64,000 bases of DNA, taken from Burkholderia savannae (GTDB lineage: Bacteria > Pseudomonadota > Gammaproteobacteria > Burkholderiales > Burkholderiaceae). A program made the position numbers and the translations under genes. The notes under the pieces were generated by a model, which was not told the DNA's origin, ran no database searches, and saw nothing but the letters and a program-made list of their open reading frames with translations. Each line of letters opens with the position of its first letter. Positions within the stretch are counted from its first letter, which is position 1. Shown piece after piece: positions 8,154 to 18,657 of this stretch. The DNA lies in contig NZ_CP013417.1 in assembly GCF_001524445.2 (NCBI RefSeq), positions 124,001 through 188,000 on the forward strand. The letters are read 5' to 3'.

Positions 8154-10032
8154 CCGTATTCCGCTTTACGCGCAGTCCCGCCTTTGCTTCCTGCTCGCCG
8201 TCGTCGCGCTGCTCGGTGCGCTGCTCGGTGCGTCGTTCGCGGCGCGCGCCGCGGACGACTTCCTCGACCCTTCCGTCGCGTTCAAATTCAGCGCGAGCGA
8301 GGCGCCGGGGCAGGTCGACATTCATTTCAAGATTGCCGACGGCTATTACATGTATCGCGAGCGCTTCGCGTTCGCCGTGAAAAGCGGCTCGGCGACGCTC
8401 GGCGAGCCGCAACTGCCCGCCGGGCACGTGAAGTTCGATCCGACGTTCCAGAAGAACGTCGAGACCTACCGCGGCGACCTGACGATCCATCTGCCCGTCA
8501 AGCAGGCGGCGGGGCCGTTCGAGCTGGCGGTGACGTCGCAGGGCTGTGCGGACGAGGGGATCTGCTATCCGCCCGCCGAGCACGTCGCGCGGATCGACGG
8601 CGCGGCGCTCGGCGCAGCCGGCGCGCGCCCCGTCGCGGCGGCGGCCGGAGCCGATCCGGCCGCCGCCGACGGCGGCAGCTGGTACGAGCGCGTGACGAGT
8701 GCCGACTACGCACGTTCGTTGCTCGAAGGCCACGGATTCCTGACGATCGTCGCGCTCTATTTCGTGGCCGGCATGGTGCTGAGCCTGTTGCCGTGCTCGT
8801 ATCCGATGATCCCGATCTTGTCGGCGATCATCGTCGGCGAAGGCGCGCATGCGACGCGCACGCGCGCGTTTGCGCTATCGCTCACCTATGTGATCGGCAT
8901 GGCGCTCATCTATACGGCGCTCGGCGTCGCGGCGGCGCTCGTCGGGCAGAGCCTCGGCGCGTGGCTGCAGAATCCGTGGGTGCTCGGCGCGTTCGCGCTG
9001 CTCCTCACGGTGTTCGCGCTGCTGCTGATCGGCGGAATCGACATCACGTTGCCGCAGCGCTGGCAGAGCGGCGCCGCGCAGACGACCGGGCCGCGCAAGG
9101 GCGGACGCTTCGCGGCCGTCGCGACGATGGGCGCGCTGTCGGCGCTCGTCGTCGGCGCGTGCATGACCGCGCCGCTTTTCGCCGTGCTCGCGTTCATCGC
9201 GCACACCGGCAGCGCGTTCCTCGGCGGCGCCGCGCTCTTCTCGATGGGCGTCGGCCTCGGCGTTCCGCTCCTCGTCATCGGGATCGGCGCGGGCACACTG
9301 TTGCCGCGCGCCGGCGCGTGGATGGACGGCGTGAAGGTGTTCTTCGGCGTCGTGCTGCTCGCCGCTGCGCTGTGGATCGTCTGGCCGGCGCTGAACGCCG
9401 CGTCGCAGCTCGGTCTGGGCGCGTTGTGGCTGCTGATCGCCGCCGCCGCGCTCGGGCTCTTCACGCCGCATTCGGGCTCGTCGTCGATCTGGCGTCGCCT
9501 TGGGCGCGGGCTCGGTGCGGCGCTCGCGATCTGGGCCGCGACGCTCCTCGTCGGACTCGCGGCGGGCTCGACCGATCCGCTGCGCCCGCTCGCGGTGCTC
9601 GCGGCGCGCGCGGCGCCGGTCGGCGCGGCCGCCGCGAGTGCCGGCTCGGTTGCGCATGAAGGGCCGGCGTTCGCGCCGGTGCGCTCGCTCGCCGAGCTCG
9701 ACGAGATCGTGAAGACGTCGACGCAGCCGGTAATGCTCGACTTTTATGCGGACTGGTGCGTGAGCTGCAAGGAGATGGAGCATCTGACGTTCAGCGACGC
9801 GCGCGTCGGCGCGCGGCTCGCACAAATGCGTCTCGTGCGCGCGGACGTGACGGCGAACACGCCGGACGATCAGGCGCTCTTGAAGCGCTTCGGCCTGTTC
9901 GGACCGCCGGGCATCATCGTGTTCGAGCGGAACGGGCAGGAGCGCGGTCGCGTCGTCGGCTATCAATCCGCCGATCGGTTCCTGCGCAGTCTCGATCGGA
10001 TGTCGCTGCCGGCTGCGTTGTCGGCGTCGTGA
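8146..10032 (+). CDS. dsbD: Thiol:disulfide interchange protein DsbD
   Basis: Inner-membrane reductant conduit of 628 residues that moves electrons from cytosolic thioredoxin to periplasmic partners such as DsbC and cytochrome c maturation proteins. An N-terminal signal (to about residue 35) precedes the periplasmic alpha domain with Cys134 and Cys140 (GCADEGIC). A membrane beta domain of about eight segments follows with Cys217 (LPCSYP) and Cys339 (GACMTAP). The C-terminal thioredoxin-like gamma domain has Cys538 and Cys541 (DWCVSC). All six redox cysteines are present. It overlaps cutA by 8 bases and is probably translationally coupled. Confidence 0.96.
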   Translation: MFNRIPLYAQSRLCFLLAVVALLGALLGASFAARAADDFLDPSVAFKFSASEAPGQVDIHFKIADGYYMYRERFAFAVKSGSATLGEPQLPAGHVKFDPTFQKNVETYRGDLTIHLPVKQAAGPFELAVTSQGCADEGICYPPAEHVARIDGAALGAAGARPVAAAAGADPAAADGGSWYERVTSADYARSLLEGHGFLTIVALYFVAGMVLSLLPCSYPMIPILSAIIVGEGAHATRTRAFALSLTYVIGMALIYTALGVAAALVGQSLGAWLQNPWVLGAFALLLTVFALLLIGGIDITLPQRWQSGAAQTTGPRKGGRFAAVATMGALSALVVGACMTAPLFAVLAFIAHTGSAFLGGAALFSMGVGLGVPLLVIGIGAGTLLPRAGAWMDGVKVFFGVVLLAAALWIVWPALNAASQLGLGALWLLIAAAALGLFTPHSGSSSIWRRLGRGLGAALAIWAATLLVGLAAGSTDPLRPLAVLAARAAPVGAAAASAGSVAHEGPAFAPVRSLAELDEIVKTSTQPVMLDFYADWCVSCKEMEHLTFSDARVGARLAQMRLVRADVTANTPDDQALLKRFGLFGPPGIIVFERNGQERGRVVGYQSADRFLRSLDRMSLPAALSAS

Positions 10033-10108
10033 CGGAATCGAAGCGGGCCCTGCGAGCGAATGCGCGGCGCGCGCCGCCATCGCCGCCGAAGTCGATCGGG
10101 CGCAAATA

Positions 10109-10140
10109 AAAATGGCGAGGCATCGAGCCTCGCCATTTTC
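10109..10140. terminator. Bidirectional terminator between dsbD and hemB
   Basis: Perfect 13-bp stem AAAATGGCGAGGC (10109-10121) and GCCTCGCCATTTT (10127-10139) with a 5-base loop. A and T flanks on both sides let it serve the converging dsbD (+) and hemB (-) transcripts. Confidence 0.85.
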
Positions 10141-10194
10141 GATTTCGCTATTCGCGCGTTCCGCTTCGCTTGCGCAAACGCCCGCGTCTGACGC

Positions 10195-11384
<1,190 letters not shown>

Positions 11385-11446
11385 GGCCGCACGAATCGAG
11401 ACATCCGTCAGGTGGGACGTGCGTCACGCAGCACGTCGCGCGATCG

Positions 11447-12106
11447 TCATTCTGCTACAGCCGCGCGATCTTCGTCGGCGGCCGCGGGCCGCACCCAGCT
11501 CTCGATCAGCGCGTGCGCGTCGTCGAGCCCCGTGCGCTTGAGCGCCGAGAAAAGCTGCACCGTTAGCTTGCCTGCGTAACCCGCGTCCCGATACGCGTCG
11601 AGCCCCTTTTGCGTCGCACGCAGCGCGTTGATGCTCTCCTGCCGCGTCAATTTGTCGCACTTCGTCAGAAGCGTGTGAATCGGCTTGCCGGTCGGCGCGA
11701 ACCATTCGATCATCCGGCGATCGAGTTCGGTGAGCGGCCGGCGCGAGTCCATCATCAGGATCATCCCGCGCAACTGCGGGCGCGATTGCAGGTACGTCGA
11801 CAGCAATTGCTCCCAGTGCGCCTTCGCCGCGCCCGGCACCTCCGCGTAGCCGTAGCCCGGCAGATCGACGAGGTGCGCGACGGGCTCCGCGGCCGGGCCG
11901 ACCGAGAAATAGTTGATGTGCTGCGTGCGCCCGGGCGTCTTCGACGCGAAAGCGAGCCGCTTCTGATTGCAAAGCACGTTGATCGCCGTCGATTTGCCGG
12001 CATTCGAGCGGCCTGCGAACGCGATTTCGGGCTGCGCGGTCGGCGGCAGGTCGCGCAGATGATTGACGGTCGTGAAGAAGCGGGCTTGATGGAGCAAGAA
12101 GGCCAT
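11447..12106 (-). CDS. engB: Ribosome biogenesis GTP-binding protein EngB/YsxC
   Basis: GTPase of 219 residues needed for 50S assembly in many bacteria. G1 is GRSNAGKST (residues 32-40), the G2 region includes the threonine of [13 protein letters not shown]3 is DLPGYG and G4 is TKCDK, all conserved. The N terminus [21 protein letters not shown] is typical of the proteobacterial family. It lies on the minus strand, divergent from the cytochrome c gene, with a shared 215-base region that holds a perfect palindrome. Confidence 0.96.
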   Translation of the reverse strand: MAFLLHQARFFTTVNHLRDLPPTAQPEIAFAGRSNAGKSTAINVLCNQKRLAFASKTPGRTQHINYFSVGPAAEPVAHLVDLPGYGYAEVPGAAKAHWEQLLSTYLQSRPQLRGMILMMDSRRPLTELDRRMIEWFAPTGKPIHTLLTKCDKLTRQESINALRATQKGLDAYRDAGYAGKLTVQLFSALKRTGLDDAHALIESWVRPAAADEDRAAVAE

Positions 12107-12153
12107 GGGACAGGAGGCGACGGGCGGCGTGGGCCGCGCGGTGGAAGGCGGGG

Positions 12154-12209
12154 AGCCCCGAAGTAGCCCTGATGGGCATCGGGGCTTTCATCGGGGTATT
12201 GTACAATAC
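12154..12209. promoter_or_regulatory. Palindrome and hairpin in the engB / cytochrome c divergent region
   Basis: A perfect 14-bp palindrome, GTATTGTACAATAC, lies at 12196-12209, and each strand contains TACAAT, a good -10 hexamer. Immediately beside it a hairpin-forming repeat pairs AGCCCCGA (12154-12161) with TCGGGGCT (12179-12186), enclosing GCCC TGAT GGGC. No clear -35 box is visible for either direction. It may be overlapping divergent promoters or a dimeric regulator operator, with the hairpin in the engB leader. This is inference from symmetry. Confidence 0.4.
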
Positions 12210-12321
12210 GGCGCATTTGCCGCAGCCGGCGGAAGCTGATGAGCGCGCTTCTACGGTAGACTGGGCGCCGTCGTTTTTTTCAGAACCTCACTACTCCCAC
12301 AAGACGAAACAAGGTGTGCGA

Positions 12322-12969
12322 ATGAATCGACTGAGCAAGTCTTCGGTGGTGCTTCAGTTCGCAGTAGCAGGGCTCGTTGGTTTCATGGCGGAGGCAAAGG
12401 CGGCGGATGCGGCGAAGCCGGATCTCGACCGGGGCAAGGCGATCGCGACGCAGGTGTGCGCGGCGTGCCACGGTGCCGACGGCAACAGCGCGACGGGTTC
12501 GTTCCCGAAGCTCGCCGGCCAGCATCCCGATTACCTCGTCAAGCAGTTGCACGATTTCAAGACGCAGCCGGGCGCGAAGGGGCCGGTGCGCGTCAACGCC
12601 GTGATGGTCGGATTCGCGAGCGCGCTGAACGATCAGGACGCGCGCAATGTCGCCGCCTATTACGGGTCGCAGTCGGCCAAGCTCGGCGCCGCGCGCGACG
12701 CGGCCACCGTGCCCGCCGGGCAGAAAATCTATCGCGGCGGCATCACCGAGAAGGGCGTGCCCGCCTGCGCGAGCTGCCATGGGCCGACGGGACAAGGGAT
12801 TCCGATCCAGTATCCCCGGTTGTCGGGGCAGTGGGCCGACTACACGGTCGCGCAGCTGACCGCGTTCCAGCAGGGCACGCGCAGCAACGAGGCGATGCAT
12901 CAGATCGCGCTGCGGCTGACGGACGGCGAGGTCAAGGCCGTCGCCGATTACATCGCCGGCCTGCACTGA
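12322..12969 (+). CDS. Di-haem cytochrome c (cytochrome c4 type)
   Basis: Periplasmic electron carrier of 215 residues. The start MNRLSKSSVVLQF follows an AAGGTG site and gives a signal peptide ending near AKA (about residue 27). Two c-type haem sites are present, CAACH at residues 46-50 and CASCH at 149-153, one per half as in cytochrome c4, with internal similarity between halves (FPKLAGQHPDYLVKQL and YPRLSGQWADYTVAQL). Cytochrome c4 shuttles electrons to terminal oxidases. The next genes, resB and ccsA, attach haem to such proteins. Confidence 0.93.
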   Translation: MNRLSKSSVVLQFAVAGLVGFMAEAKAADAAKPDLDRGKAIATQVCAACHGADGNSATGSFPKLAGQHPDYLVKQLHDFKTQPGAKGPVRVNAVMVGFASALNDQDARNVAAYYGSQSAKLGAARDAATVPAGQKIYRGGITEKGVPACASCHGPTGQGIPIQYPRLSGQWADYTVAQLTAFQQGTRSNEAMHQIALRLTDGEVKAVADYIAGLH

Positions 12970-13033
12970 GCCGATTTCGGTTCGCGAGCCGAATGAACGA
13001 GCCGTCCGCGTGCGCGGCGGCCGCTAGAACAAG

Positions 13034-13079
13034 AAAAGGGTGGGGCGCCGTCGAAGCACGGCCGCCTTGCCCTTTTTTG
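13034..13079 (+). terminator. Terminator-like hairpin between cytochrome c and resB
   Basis: Arms AAAAGGG (13034-13040) and CCCTTTT (13070-13076) enclose a second GCCGT/ACGGC pairing, followed by more T. It resembles a Rho-independent terminator that would separate or attenuate transcription into resB, whose ATG lies 19 bases later. Confidence 0.6.
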
Positions 13080-13097
13080 CTGTGAGTTGGAGTTTGA

Positions 13098-15278
13098 ATG
13101 AGCGTTACCACGTCGGGGTTGCAGTCGAGAGCGGGACAGTCCGCAGTCAAGCGCGCGGTCGAGCTGCTGAGCTCGATGCGTTTTGCGATCGCGCTGCTCG
13201 TCGTGCTGTCGATCGCGAGCATCATCGGCACGGTCCTCACGCAGGACGATCCGTACCCTAACTACGTCAACCAGTTCGGCCCGTTCTGGGCGGACATCTT
13301 CCGCGCGCTCAGCCTCTACACGGTCTACAGCGCGTGGTGGTTCATGCTGATCCTGATCTTCCTCGTCGCGTCGATCTCGCTGTGCGTGATCCGCAACGCG
13401 CCGAAGATGCTCGCCGACGTGAAGAGCTGGAAGGACAAGGTCCGCGAAGGCAGCCTGCGCGCGTTCCACCACAAGGCCGAATTCGCGGTTTCGGGGGATC
13501 GCGCGCGCGCGACGCAGACCGTCGCAGCGTTCGTCGCGAAGGCGGGCTACAGGCACGTCGTGCGCGAGTCGGACGGCGCGACGCTCGTCGCCGCGAAGCG
13601 CGGCGCGCTGACGAAGTTCGGCTACATCGCCGCGCACCTCGCGATCGTCGTGATCTGCATCGGCGGCCTGCTCGACAGCAACCTGCCGATCAAATTCCAG
13701 ATGTGGATGTTCGGCAAGAGCCCCGTCAACTCGAGCGCGACGATCAGCGAGATCGGGCCCGAGCACCGGCTGTCCGCGTCTAACCCGACGTTCCGCGGCT
13801 ACGCATGGGTGCCGGAGGGCCAGTACGTGTCGACCGCGATCCTCAATCAGCCGACCGGCTCGCTGATCCAGGATCTGCCGTTCTCGATCCAGCTCGAGAA
13901 ATTCATCGTCGACTACTACTCGACCGGCATGCCGAAGCTCTTCGCGAGCGACATCGTCGTCGTCGATCGCGAGACCGGCAAGCGGATTCCCGTGCGCGTC
14001 GAGGTCAACAAGCCGTTCACGTACAAGGGCGTGTCGATCTATCAGTCGAGCTTCCAGGACGGCGGCTCGCTGATGGAAATGACCGCGTATCCGATGGCCG
14101 GCTCGAGCGCCGCGACGTTCCCGTTCAAGGGCACGATCGGCAATTCGGCGCCGCTGCCGATGGCGGGCGCCGACGGCGAGACCGTCGAGTTCTCCGATTT
14201 CCGCGCGATCAACGTCGAGAACGTTACCGACGCGAACGGCAAGACCGACGCGCGCGGCGTCGCGGCGAACCGCTCGATCAAGGAGATCTTCGACGAGCGG
14301 CTCGGCTCCGGCGCGAAGACGTCGAAGCCGCTCGAACTGCACAACATCGGGCCGTCGGTCCAGTACAAGGTGCGCGGCAAGGACGGCCAGGCGCGCGAGT
14401 TCAACAATTACATGCTGCCCGTCGACATGGGCGGCGATCGCGTGTTCCTCGCCGGCGTGCGCGCGAGCCCGAACGATCCGTTCCGCTATCTGCGGATTCC
14501 GGCCGACAGCCGCGACACCGTCGGCGAATGGATGCGGCTGCGCGCGACGCTCGAGGACCCGGCGGCGCGCACCGAGGCGGCGCGGCGCTTCGCGCAGCAT
14601 TCGCTGAGCGCCGGCGATGCCGCGTTGCGCGACCGGCTCGAAGACAGCGCGCAGCGCGTCCTGACCCTTTTCGCCGGCGCGGACGGCGGCATCGGCCGCG
14701 GCGCCGACGGCAATCCGGTGGGCGGCTTCCAGGCGGTCGCGACCTTCATCGACCGTTCGGTGCCGAAAGACGAGAAGGAGAAGGCCGCCGCGCTGCTGTT
14801 GCGGATGCTCGAGGGCTCGATGTGGGAAGTGTGGCAAATCGCGCGCGAGCGCGCGAGCGAGCCGCCCGTTCAGCAGACGCAGGACACGGTGCGCTTCGTG
14901 CAGAACGCGATCAACGCGCTGTCGGACAGTTTCCTGTACGGCGCGCCCGTCTATCTGCAGCTCGATTCGTTCAAGCAGGTGCAGGCGTCGGTGTTCCAGC
15001 TGACGCGCGCGCCGGGCAAGAATCTGGTGTATCTTGGCAGCCTGCTGCTCGTCGCCGGCATCTTCGCGATGTTCTACGTGCGCGAGCGACGCCTCTGGTT
15101 CTGGCTCAAGGATACGGGCGCGGGCGTCAGCGTGCTGATGGCGATGTCCTCCGCGCGCAAGACATTCGACTTCGAAAAGGAATTCGTGCAGACGCGCGAC
15201 GCGGCCGGCGCCGCACTCGGCGCGCCGCCTGCCTCCCGCGCGCCCGACAGCGCCGGTTCCAAGGACTCGACTCGGTAA
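13098..15278 (+). CDS. resB: Cytochrome c biogenesis protein ResB (Ccs1 family)
   Basis: System II cytochrome c maturation factor of 726 residues; with CcsA it carries haem across the membrane and joins it to apocytochromes. Membrane segments are visible near residues 29-47, 80-98, 174-192 (with His180, a likely haem ligand) and 641-660. A large periplasmic domain lies between the last two. Length and topology fit betaproteobacterial ResB. It is followed 4 bases later by ccsA, its functional partner. Confidence 0.95.
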   Translation: MSVTTSGLQSRAGQSAVKRAVELLSSMRFAIALLVVLSIASIIGTVLTQDDPYPNYVNQFGPFWADIFRALSLYTVYSAWWFMLILIFLVASISLCVIRNAPKMLADVKSWKDKVREGSLRAFHHKAEFAVSGDRARATQTVAAFVAKAGYRHVVRESDGATLVAAKRGALTKFGYIAAHLAIVVICIGGLLDSNLPIKFQMWMFGKSPVNSSATISEIGPEHRLSASNPTFRGYAWVPEGQYVSTAILNQPTGSLIQDLPFSIQLEKFIVDYYSTGMPKLFASDIVVVDRETGKRIPVRVEVNKPFTYKGVSIYQSSFQDGGSLMEMTAYPMAGSSAATFPFKGTIGNSAPLPMAGADGETVEFSDFRAINVENVTDANGKTDARGVAANRSIKEIFDERLGSGAKTSKPLELHNIGPSVQYKVRGKDGQAREFNNYMLPVDMGGDRVFLAGVRASPNDPFRYLRIPADSRDTVGEWMRLRATLEDPAARTEAARRFAQHSLSAGDAALRDRLEDSAQRVLTLFAGADGGIGRGADGNPVGGFQAVATFIDRSVPKDEKEKAAALLLRMLEGSMWEVWQIARERASEPPVQQTQDTVRFVQNAINALSDSFLYGAPVYLQLDSFKQVQASVFQLTRAPGKNLVYLGSLLLVAGIFAMFYVRERRLWFWLKDTGAGVSVLMAMSSARKTFDFEKEFVQTRDAAGAALGAPPASRAPDSAGSKDSTR

Positions 15279-15282
15279 CATC

Positions 15283-16473
15283 ATGGATCTGACCCAAGTT
15301 TCGCCATCCCGCGCGCCGCGCGCTTCCGACGCGGCCGGGCGGGCGCTCTTCGACGATCGGCCGTTCCTGCGCCGCCTGTCGCTCGTCGACTGGCTGTTCG
15401 CACTGGCGCTCGTGGCGGGCGCGGGCTTCGCGCTCGCGCAGTACCACGCGCACATGGATTACTACGACAAGGCCGTGCTGATCGGCACCGTGCCCGCGCT
15501 CGTCGCGCTCGGCTGGCGCTGGAAGCCCGCGCGGCTTCTGATGGCCGCGATCGCCGCGCTGTCGCTGCTGTCGTTGCAGATCTATCACGGCGATCTCGCG
15601 CGCGCCGATTCGGCATTCCTGCTCAAGTACTTCCTGTCGAGCCAGTCGGCGATCCTCTGGATGAGCGCGCTCTTCGTGCTCGCGACCCTCTTCTACTGGA
15701 TCGGCATGCTGTCGCGCTCCGAATCGGGCGGCGCGATCGGCCAGAAGCTCACGTGGGTCGCCGTGCTGATGGGCTTCACGGGCTTGATGGTGCGCTGGTA
15801 CGAGTCGTATCTGATCGGCTCGGACGTCGGCCACATTCCGGTGTCGAACCTGTACGAAGTCTTCGTGCTGTTCAGCCTCATCACCGCGCTCCTCTATCTG
15901 TACTACGAAGGGCACTACGGCACGCGCGCGTTGGGCGCGTTCGTGCTGCTCGTGATCAGCGCGGCCGTCGGCTTCCTGATGTGGTACTCGATCGCGCGCG
16001 ACGCGCAGCAGATTCAGCCGCTCGTTCCCGCGCTGCAGAGCTGGTGGATGAAGATTCACGTGCCCGCGAACTTCATCGGCTACGGCAGCTTCGCGCTGTC
16101 CGCGATGGTCGCGGTCGCGTATCTGGTGAAGGAGCGCGGCGTGCTCGCCGATCGGCTGCCGGCGCTCGAGGTGCTCGACGACGTGATGTACAAGTCGATC
16201 GCGGTGGGCTTCGCGTTCTTCACGATCGCGACGATTCTCGGCGCGCTGTGGGCGGCCGAGGCTTGGGGCGGCTACTGGAGCTGGGACCCGAAGGAAACCT
16301 GGGCGCTCATCGTGTGGCTGAATTACGCAGCGTGGCTGCACATGCGTCTGATGAAAGGGCTGCGCGGCACGGTCGCCGCGTGGTGGGCGCTGACGGGCCT
16401 GCTCGTCACGACGTTCGCGTTCCTCGGCGTCAACATGTTCCTGTCCGGCCTGCACAGTTACGGCAAGCTGTAA
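15283..16473 (+). CDS. ccsA: Cytochrome c biogenesis protein CcsA/CcsB (ResC)
   Basis: Haem-handling membrane protein of the System II synthetase, 396 residues with several hydrophobic segments. The tryptophan-rich haem-binding motif WGGYWSWDPKETW lies at about residues 328-340. Conserved histidines flank it in KIHVPANF and near the C terminus in FLSGLHSYGKL. It forms an operon with resB. Naming varies (CcsA, CcsB or ResC) among databases; the family is clear. Confidence 0.95.
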   Translation: MDLTQVSPSRAPRASDAAGRALFDDRPFLRRLSLVDWLFALALVAGAGFALAQYHAHMDYYDKAVLIGTVPALVALGWRWKPARLLMAAIAALSLLSLQIYHGDLARADSAFLLKYFLSSQSAILWMSALFVLATLFYWIGMLSRSESGGAIGQKLTWVAVLMGFTGLMVRWYESYLIGSDVGHIPVSNLYEVFVLFSLITALLYLYYEGHYGTRALGAFVLLVISAAVGFLMWYSIARDAQQIQPLVPALQSWWMKIHVPANFIGYGSFALSAMVAVAYLVKERGVLADRLPALEVLDDVMYKSIAVGFAFFTIATILGALWAAEAWGGYWSWDPKETWALIVWLNYAAWLHMRLMKGLRGTVAAWWALTGLLVTTFAFLGVNMFLSGLHSYGKL

Positions 16474-16498
16474 GATCCGCGCCGCTCGAACGACTAAT

Positions 16499-16532
16499 AA
16501 CCGCCGACGCACTGCGTGCTCGGCGGTTTTTT
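16499..16532 (+). terminator. Terminator after ccsA
   Basis: Stem AACCGCCGA (16499-16507) with TCGGCGGTT (16520-16528), extended internally by GCAC/GTGC with one bulged C, followed by a T-rich run to 16532. It ends the resB-ccsA transcript. Confidence 0.85.
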
Positions 16533-16635
16533 CTTGTACCGTCCGTTTGGCGCTAAGCTGTCGAAACGGTCGGTGCGGAACTGGGTCCAAGGTTTGTCGG
16601 GGCGCGCGCTCCGACTGGCAGAACGGAGCATCGAC

Positions 16636-17631
16636 ATGTTGATCAAGAAGACGCTGCGCGCCATGCTTGCGGGCGACGACATCCCGCGCAGCGAAATCAC
16701 GCCGCAAGCGGTGTTCGAGAACCGCCGGCGCATCCTGCAGGCGGCGGGCGCCGCCGCGGCGGGCGGGCTGGTCGGCGCGCACCGGCTCGCGCTCGCCGCG
16801 TACACGTCCCCGGAGCCGAAGGCGCGCAAGCTCGCCGCGCCGACCAATCCGAAGTTCGTCGTCCCGGAGAAGGTGACGTCGTTCAAGGACATCACGACCT
16901 ACAACAACTTCTACGAATTCGGTACCGACAAGGGCGATCCGTCGCGCTACGCCGGCACGCTGCGGCCGCGTCCGTGGCGCGTGTCGGTCGAGGGCGAGAT
17001 CAGGAATCCGAAGGTGTACGACATCGACGAGCTGCTGAAGCTCGCGCCGCTCGAAGAGCGCGTGTACCGGCTGCGCTGCGTCGAAGGCTGGTCGATGGTG
17101 ATTCCGTGGATCGGCTTTCCGCTCGCCGAGCTCATCAAGCGCGTCGAGCCGACCGGCAACGCGAAATACGTGCAGTTCGTCACGCTCGCGGACCCGTCGC
17201 AGATGCCGGGGCTGTCCGCGCCGATCCTCGACTGGCCGTATTCGGAAGGACTGCGGATGGACGAGGCGATGAACCCGCTGACGCTGCTCACGATGGGCGT
17301 CTACGGCCAGGTGCTGCCGAATCAGAACGGCGCGCCCGTGCGGGTGATCGTGCCGTGGAAATACGGCTTCAAGAGCGCGAAGTCGATCGTGAAGATCCGT
17401 TTCGTCGACCGGCAGCCGCCGACGAGCTGGAACACGTACGCGCCGAACGAATACGGCTTCTATTCGAACGTCAATCCGAATGTCGACCACCCGCGCTGGA
17501 GCCAGGCGAGCGAGCGGCGCATCGGCGAGGACGGCTTCTTCACGCCGAAGCGCAAGACGCTGATGTTCAACGGCTACGGCGATTGGGTCGCGTCGATGTA
17601 TCGCGGCATGGATCTGAAGAAATATTTCTGA
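16636..17631 (+). CDS. msrP: Protein-methionine-sulfoxide reductase catalytic subunit MsrP
   Basis: Periplasmic molybdopterin enzyme (formerly YedY) of 331 residues that reduces oxidised methionines in envelope proteins. The start [23 protein letters not shown] is preceded by a CGGAG site; an upstream ATG at 16516 would fall in the terminator. A Tat-type signal is visible at [19 protein letters not shown] (about residues 29-47). The molybdenum-ligand cysteine is Cys148 in [10 protein letters not shown]. Its membrane haem partner msrQ follows. Confidence 0.96.
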   Translation: MLIKKTLRAMLAGDDIPRSEITPQAVFENRRRILQAAGAAAAGGLVGAHRLALAAYTSPEPKARKLAAPTNPKFVVPEKVTSFKDITTYNNFYEFGTDKGDPSRYAGTLRPRPWRVSVEGEIRNPKVYDIDELLKLAPLEERVYRLRCVEGWSMVIPWIGFPLAELIKRVEPTGNAKYVQFVTLADPSQMPGLSAPILDWPYSEGLRMDEAMNPLTLLTMGVYGQVLPNQNGAPVRVIVPWKYGFKSAKSIVKIRFVDRQPPTSWNTYAPNEYGFYSNVNPNVDHPRWSQASERRIGEDGFFTPKRKTLMFNGYGDWVASMYRGMDLKKYF

Positions 17632-17652
17632 GTACGGCGAATGGAGAACGAC

Positions 17653-18363
17653 ATGCAACCCACGACATTCGCCGGGACGACCGCGAACGCCGGCGCGCCG
17701 GGGCGCGCGCCGCGCCGTGACGCCGGCCGCGCGGGCGGCGCGCCGCGCTGGCTTGCGCCCGTGAAGATCGCCGTATTCGTCGCATCGCTGTACCCGCTCG
17801 CGCGCATCGTGTTCTTCGGGATGACCGACCGGCTCGGCGCGAATCCGATCGAATTCATCACGCGCTCGACGGGGCTCTGGACGCTCGTGTTCCTGTGCAT
17901 CACGCTCGCCGTCACGCCGCTGCGGCGTCTGACGGGCGTCAACGCGCTGCTGCGGCTGCGGCGCATGCTCGGGCTTTACGCGTTCTTCTACGCAGTGCTG
18001 CACTTTACGACCTACGTTTGGTTCGACAAGTGGTTCGACGTGATGGACATCGCGAAGGACGTCGTCAAGCGCCCGTTCGTCACGGTCGGCTTCGCCGCGT
18101 TCATGCTGCTGATTCCGCTTGCCGCGACATCTCCGCGCGCGATCGCGAGGCGGCTCGGCCGGCACTGGCAGACGCTGCACAAGGCGATTTACGCGATCGC
18201 CGCGTTCGGCATCCTGCATTTCTGGTGGATGAAGGCGGGCAAGCACGATCTCGTGCTGCCGAAGCTGTACGGCGCGATCGTGCTCGTGCTGCTCGGCTGG
18301 CGCGTGGCCGTGTGGGCGCGGCAGCGGTGGCGTGGGGCCCGGGTGGGCGGGCGCGTGTCGTAA
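17653..18363 (+). CDS. msrQ: Haem-binding membrane subunit MsrQ
   Basis: Integral b-type haem protein (formerly YedZ), about 236 residues, that passes quinol or flavin-derived electrons to MsrP. About six hydrophobic segments are present, with histidines in FYAVLHFTTYVW, HWQTLHKAIYAI and FGILHFWW as likely haem ligands. I take the ATG at 17653 because TGGAGA lies 6 bases upstream; an in-frame ATG at 17641 would add four residues. An alanine-rich N-terminal tail of about 35 residues precedes the first segment. It lies 21 bases after msrP. Confidence 0.93.
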   Translation: MQPTTFAGTTANAGAPGRAPRRDAGRAGGAPRWLAPVKIAVFVASLYPLARIVFFGMTDRLGANPIEFITRSTGLWTLVFLCITLAVTPLRRLTGVNALLRLRRMLGLYAFFYAVLHFTTYVWFDKWFDVMDIAKDVVKRPFVTVGFAAFMLLIPLAATSPRAIARRLGRHWQTLHKAIYAIAAFGILHFWWMKAGKHDLVLPKLYGAIVLVLLGWRVAVWARQRWRGARVGGRVS

Positions 18364-18435
18364 GCGAGACTTGCTCGGCGCGCGGGATTCGCGATTCGCG
18401 CGAGCGCCGTGGGCGGGATCGCGCGGCGCGCAAAA

Positions 18436-18469
18436 AGAAAGGCGATGTCCGGTTGGACATCGCCTTTTC
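18436..18469. terminator. Bidirectional terminator after msrQ
   Basis: Perfect 13-bp stem AAAGGCGATGTCC (18438-18450) and GGACATCGCCTTT (18455-18467), loop GGTT. Read leftward it is followed by TTCTTTTTG. It could serve both msrQ (+) and lysA (-). Confidence 0.85.
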
Positions 18470-18528
18470 CGATCGGGCCCGACAGGCCGCGGGCTTGGCG
18501 ATTCAGCGAAGCGCCGAAGCTACGATTG

Positions 18529-18632
18529 GCCGAAGTGCCGAAGTGCCGAAGTGCCGAAGTGCCGAAGTGCCGAAGTGCCGAAGTGCCGAAGTGCCGAAGT
18601 GCCGAAGCGCCGAAGTGTCGAAGTGTCGAAGT
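18529..18632. repeat. 8-bp tandem repeat (GCCGAAGT)n
   Basis: Thirteen contiguous units: nine perfect copies of GCCGAAGT (18529-18600), then GCCGAAGC, GCCGAAGT, GTCGAAGT and GTCGAAGT. Degenerate units extend left (GCCGAAGC at 18513-18520). It lies in the 3' region of lysA, 26 bases beyond its stop and before the shared terminator. Not being a multiple of three, the unit reads through all frames and codes for nothing obvious. It has the form of a variable-number tandem repeat. Confidence 0.95.
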
Positions 18633-18657
18633 GCCGCGCGAGCGAGCCGGTTCTCGA

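Noticed and set aside
13098..15278. Possible frameshift in resB because of its 726-residue length.
   Set aside because: Betaproteobacterial ResB proteins are of this size; the frame is continuous, with the expected N-terminal and C-terminal membrane segments.
15127..18246. Long minus-strand open frame (1039 codons) spanning resB, ccsA and msrPQ.
   Set aside because: It crosses four real genes and three transcription boundaries including a terminator hairpin, and has the Arg/Glu-rich composition of an antisense shadow.
18529..18632. Possible CRISPR array.
   Set aside because: Units are 8 bp and contiguous with no spacers, so it is a simple tandem repeat.
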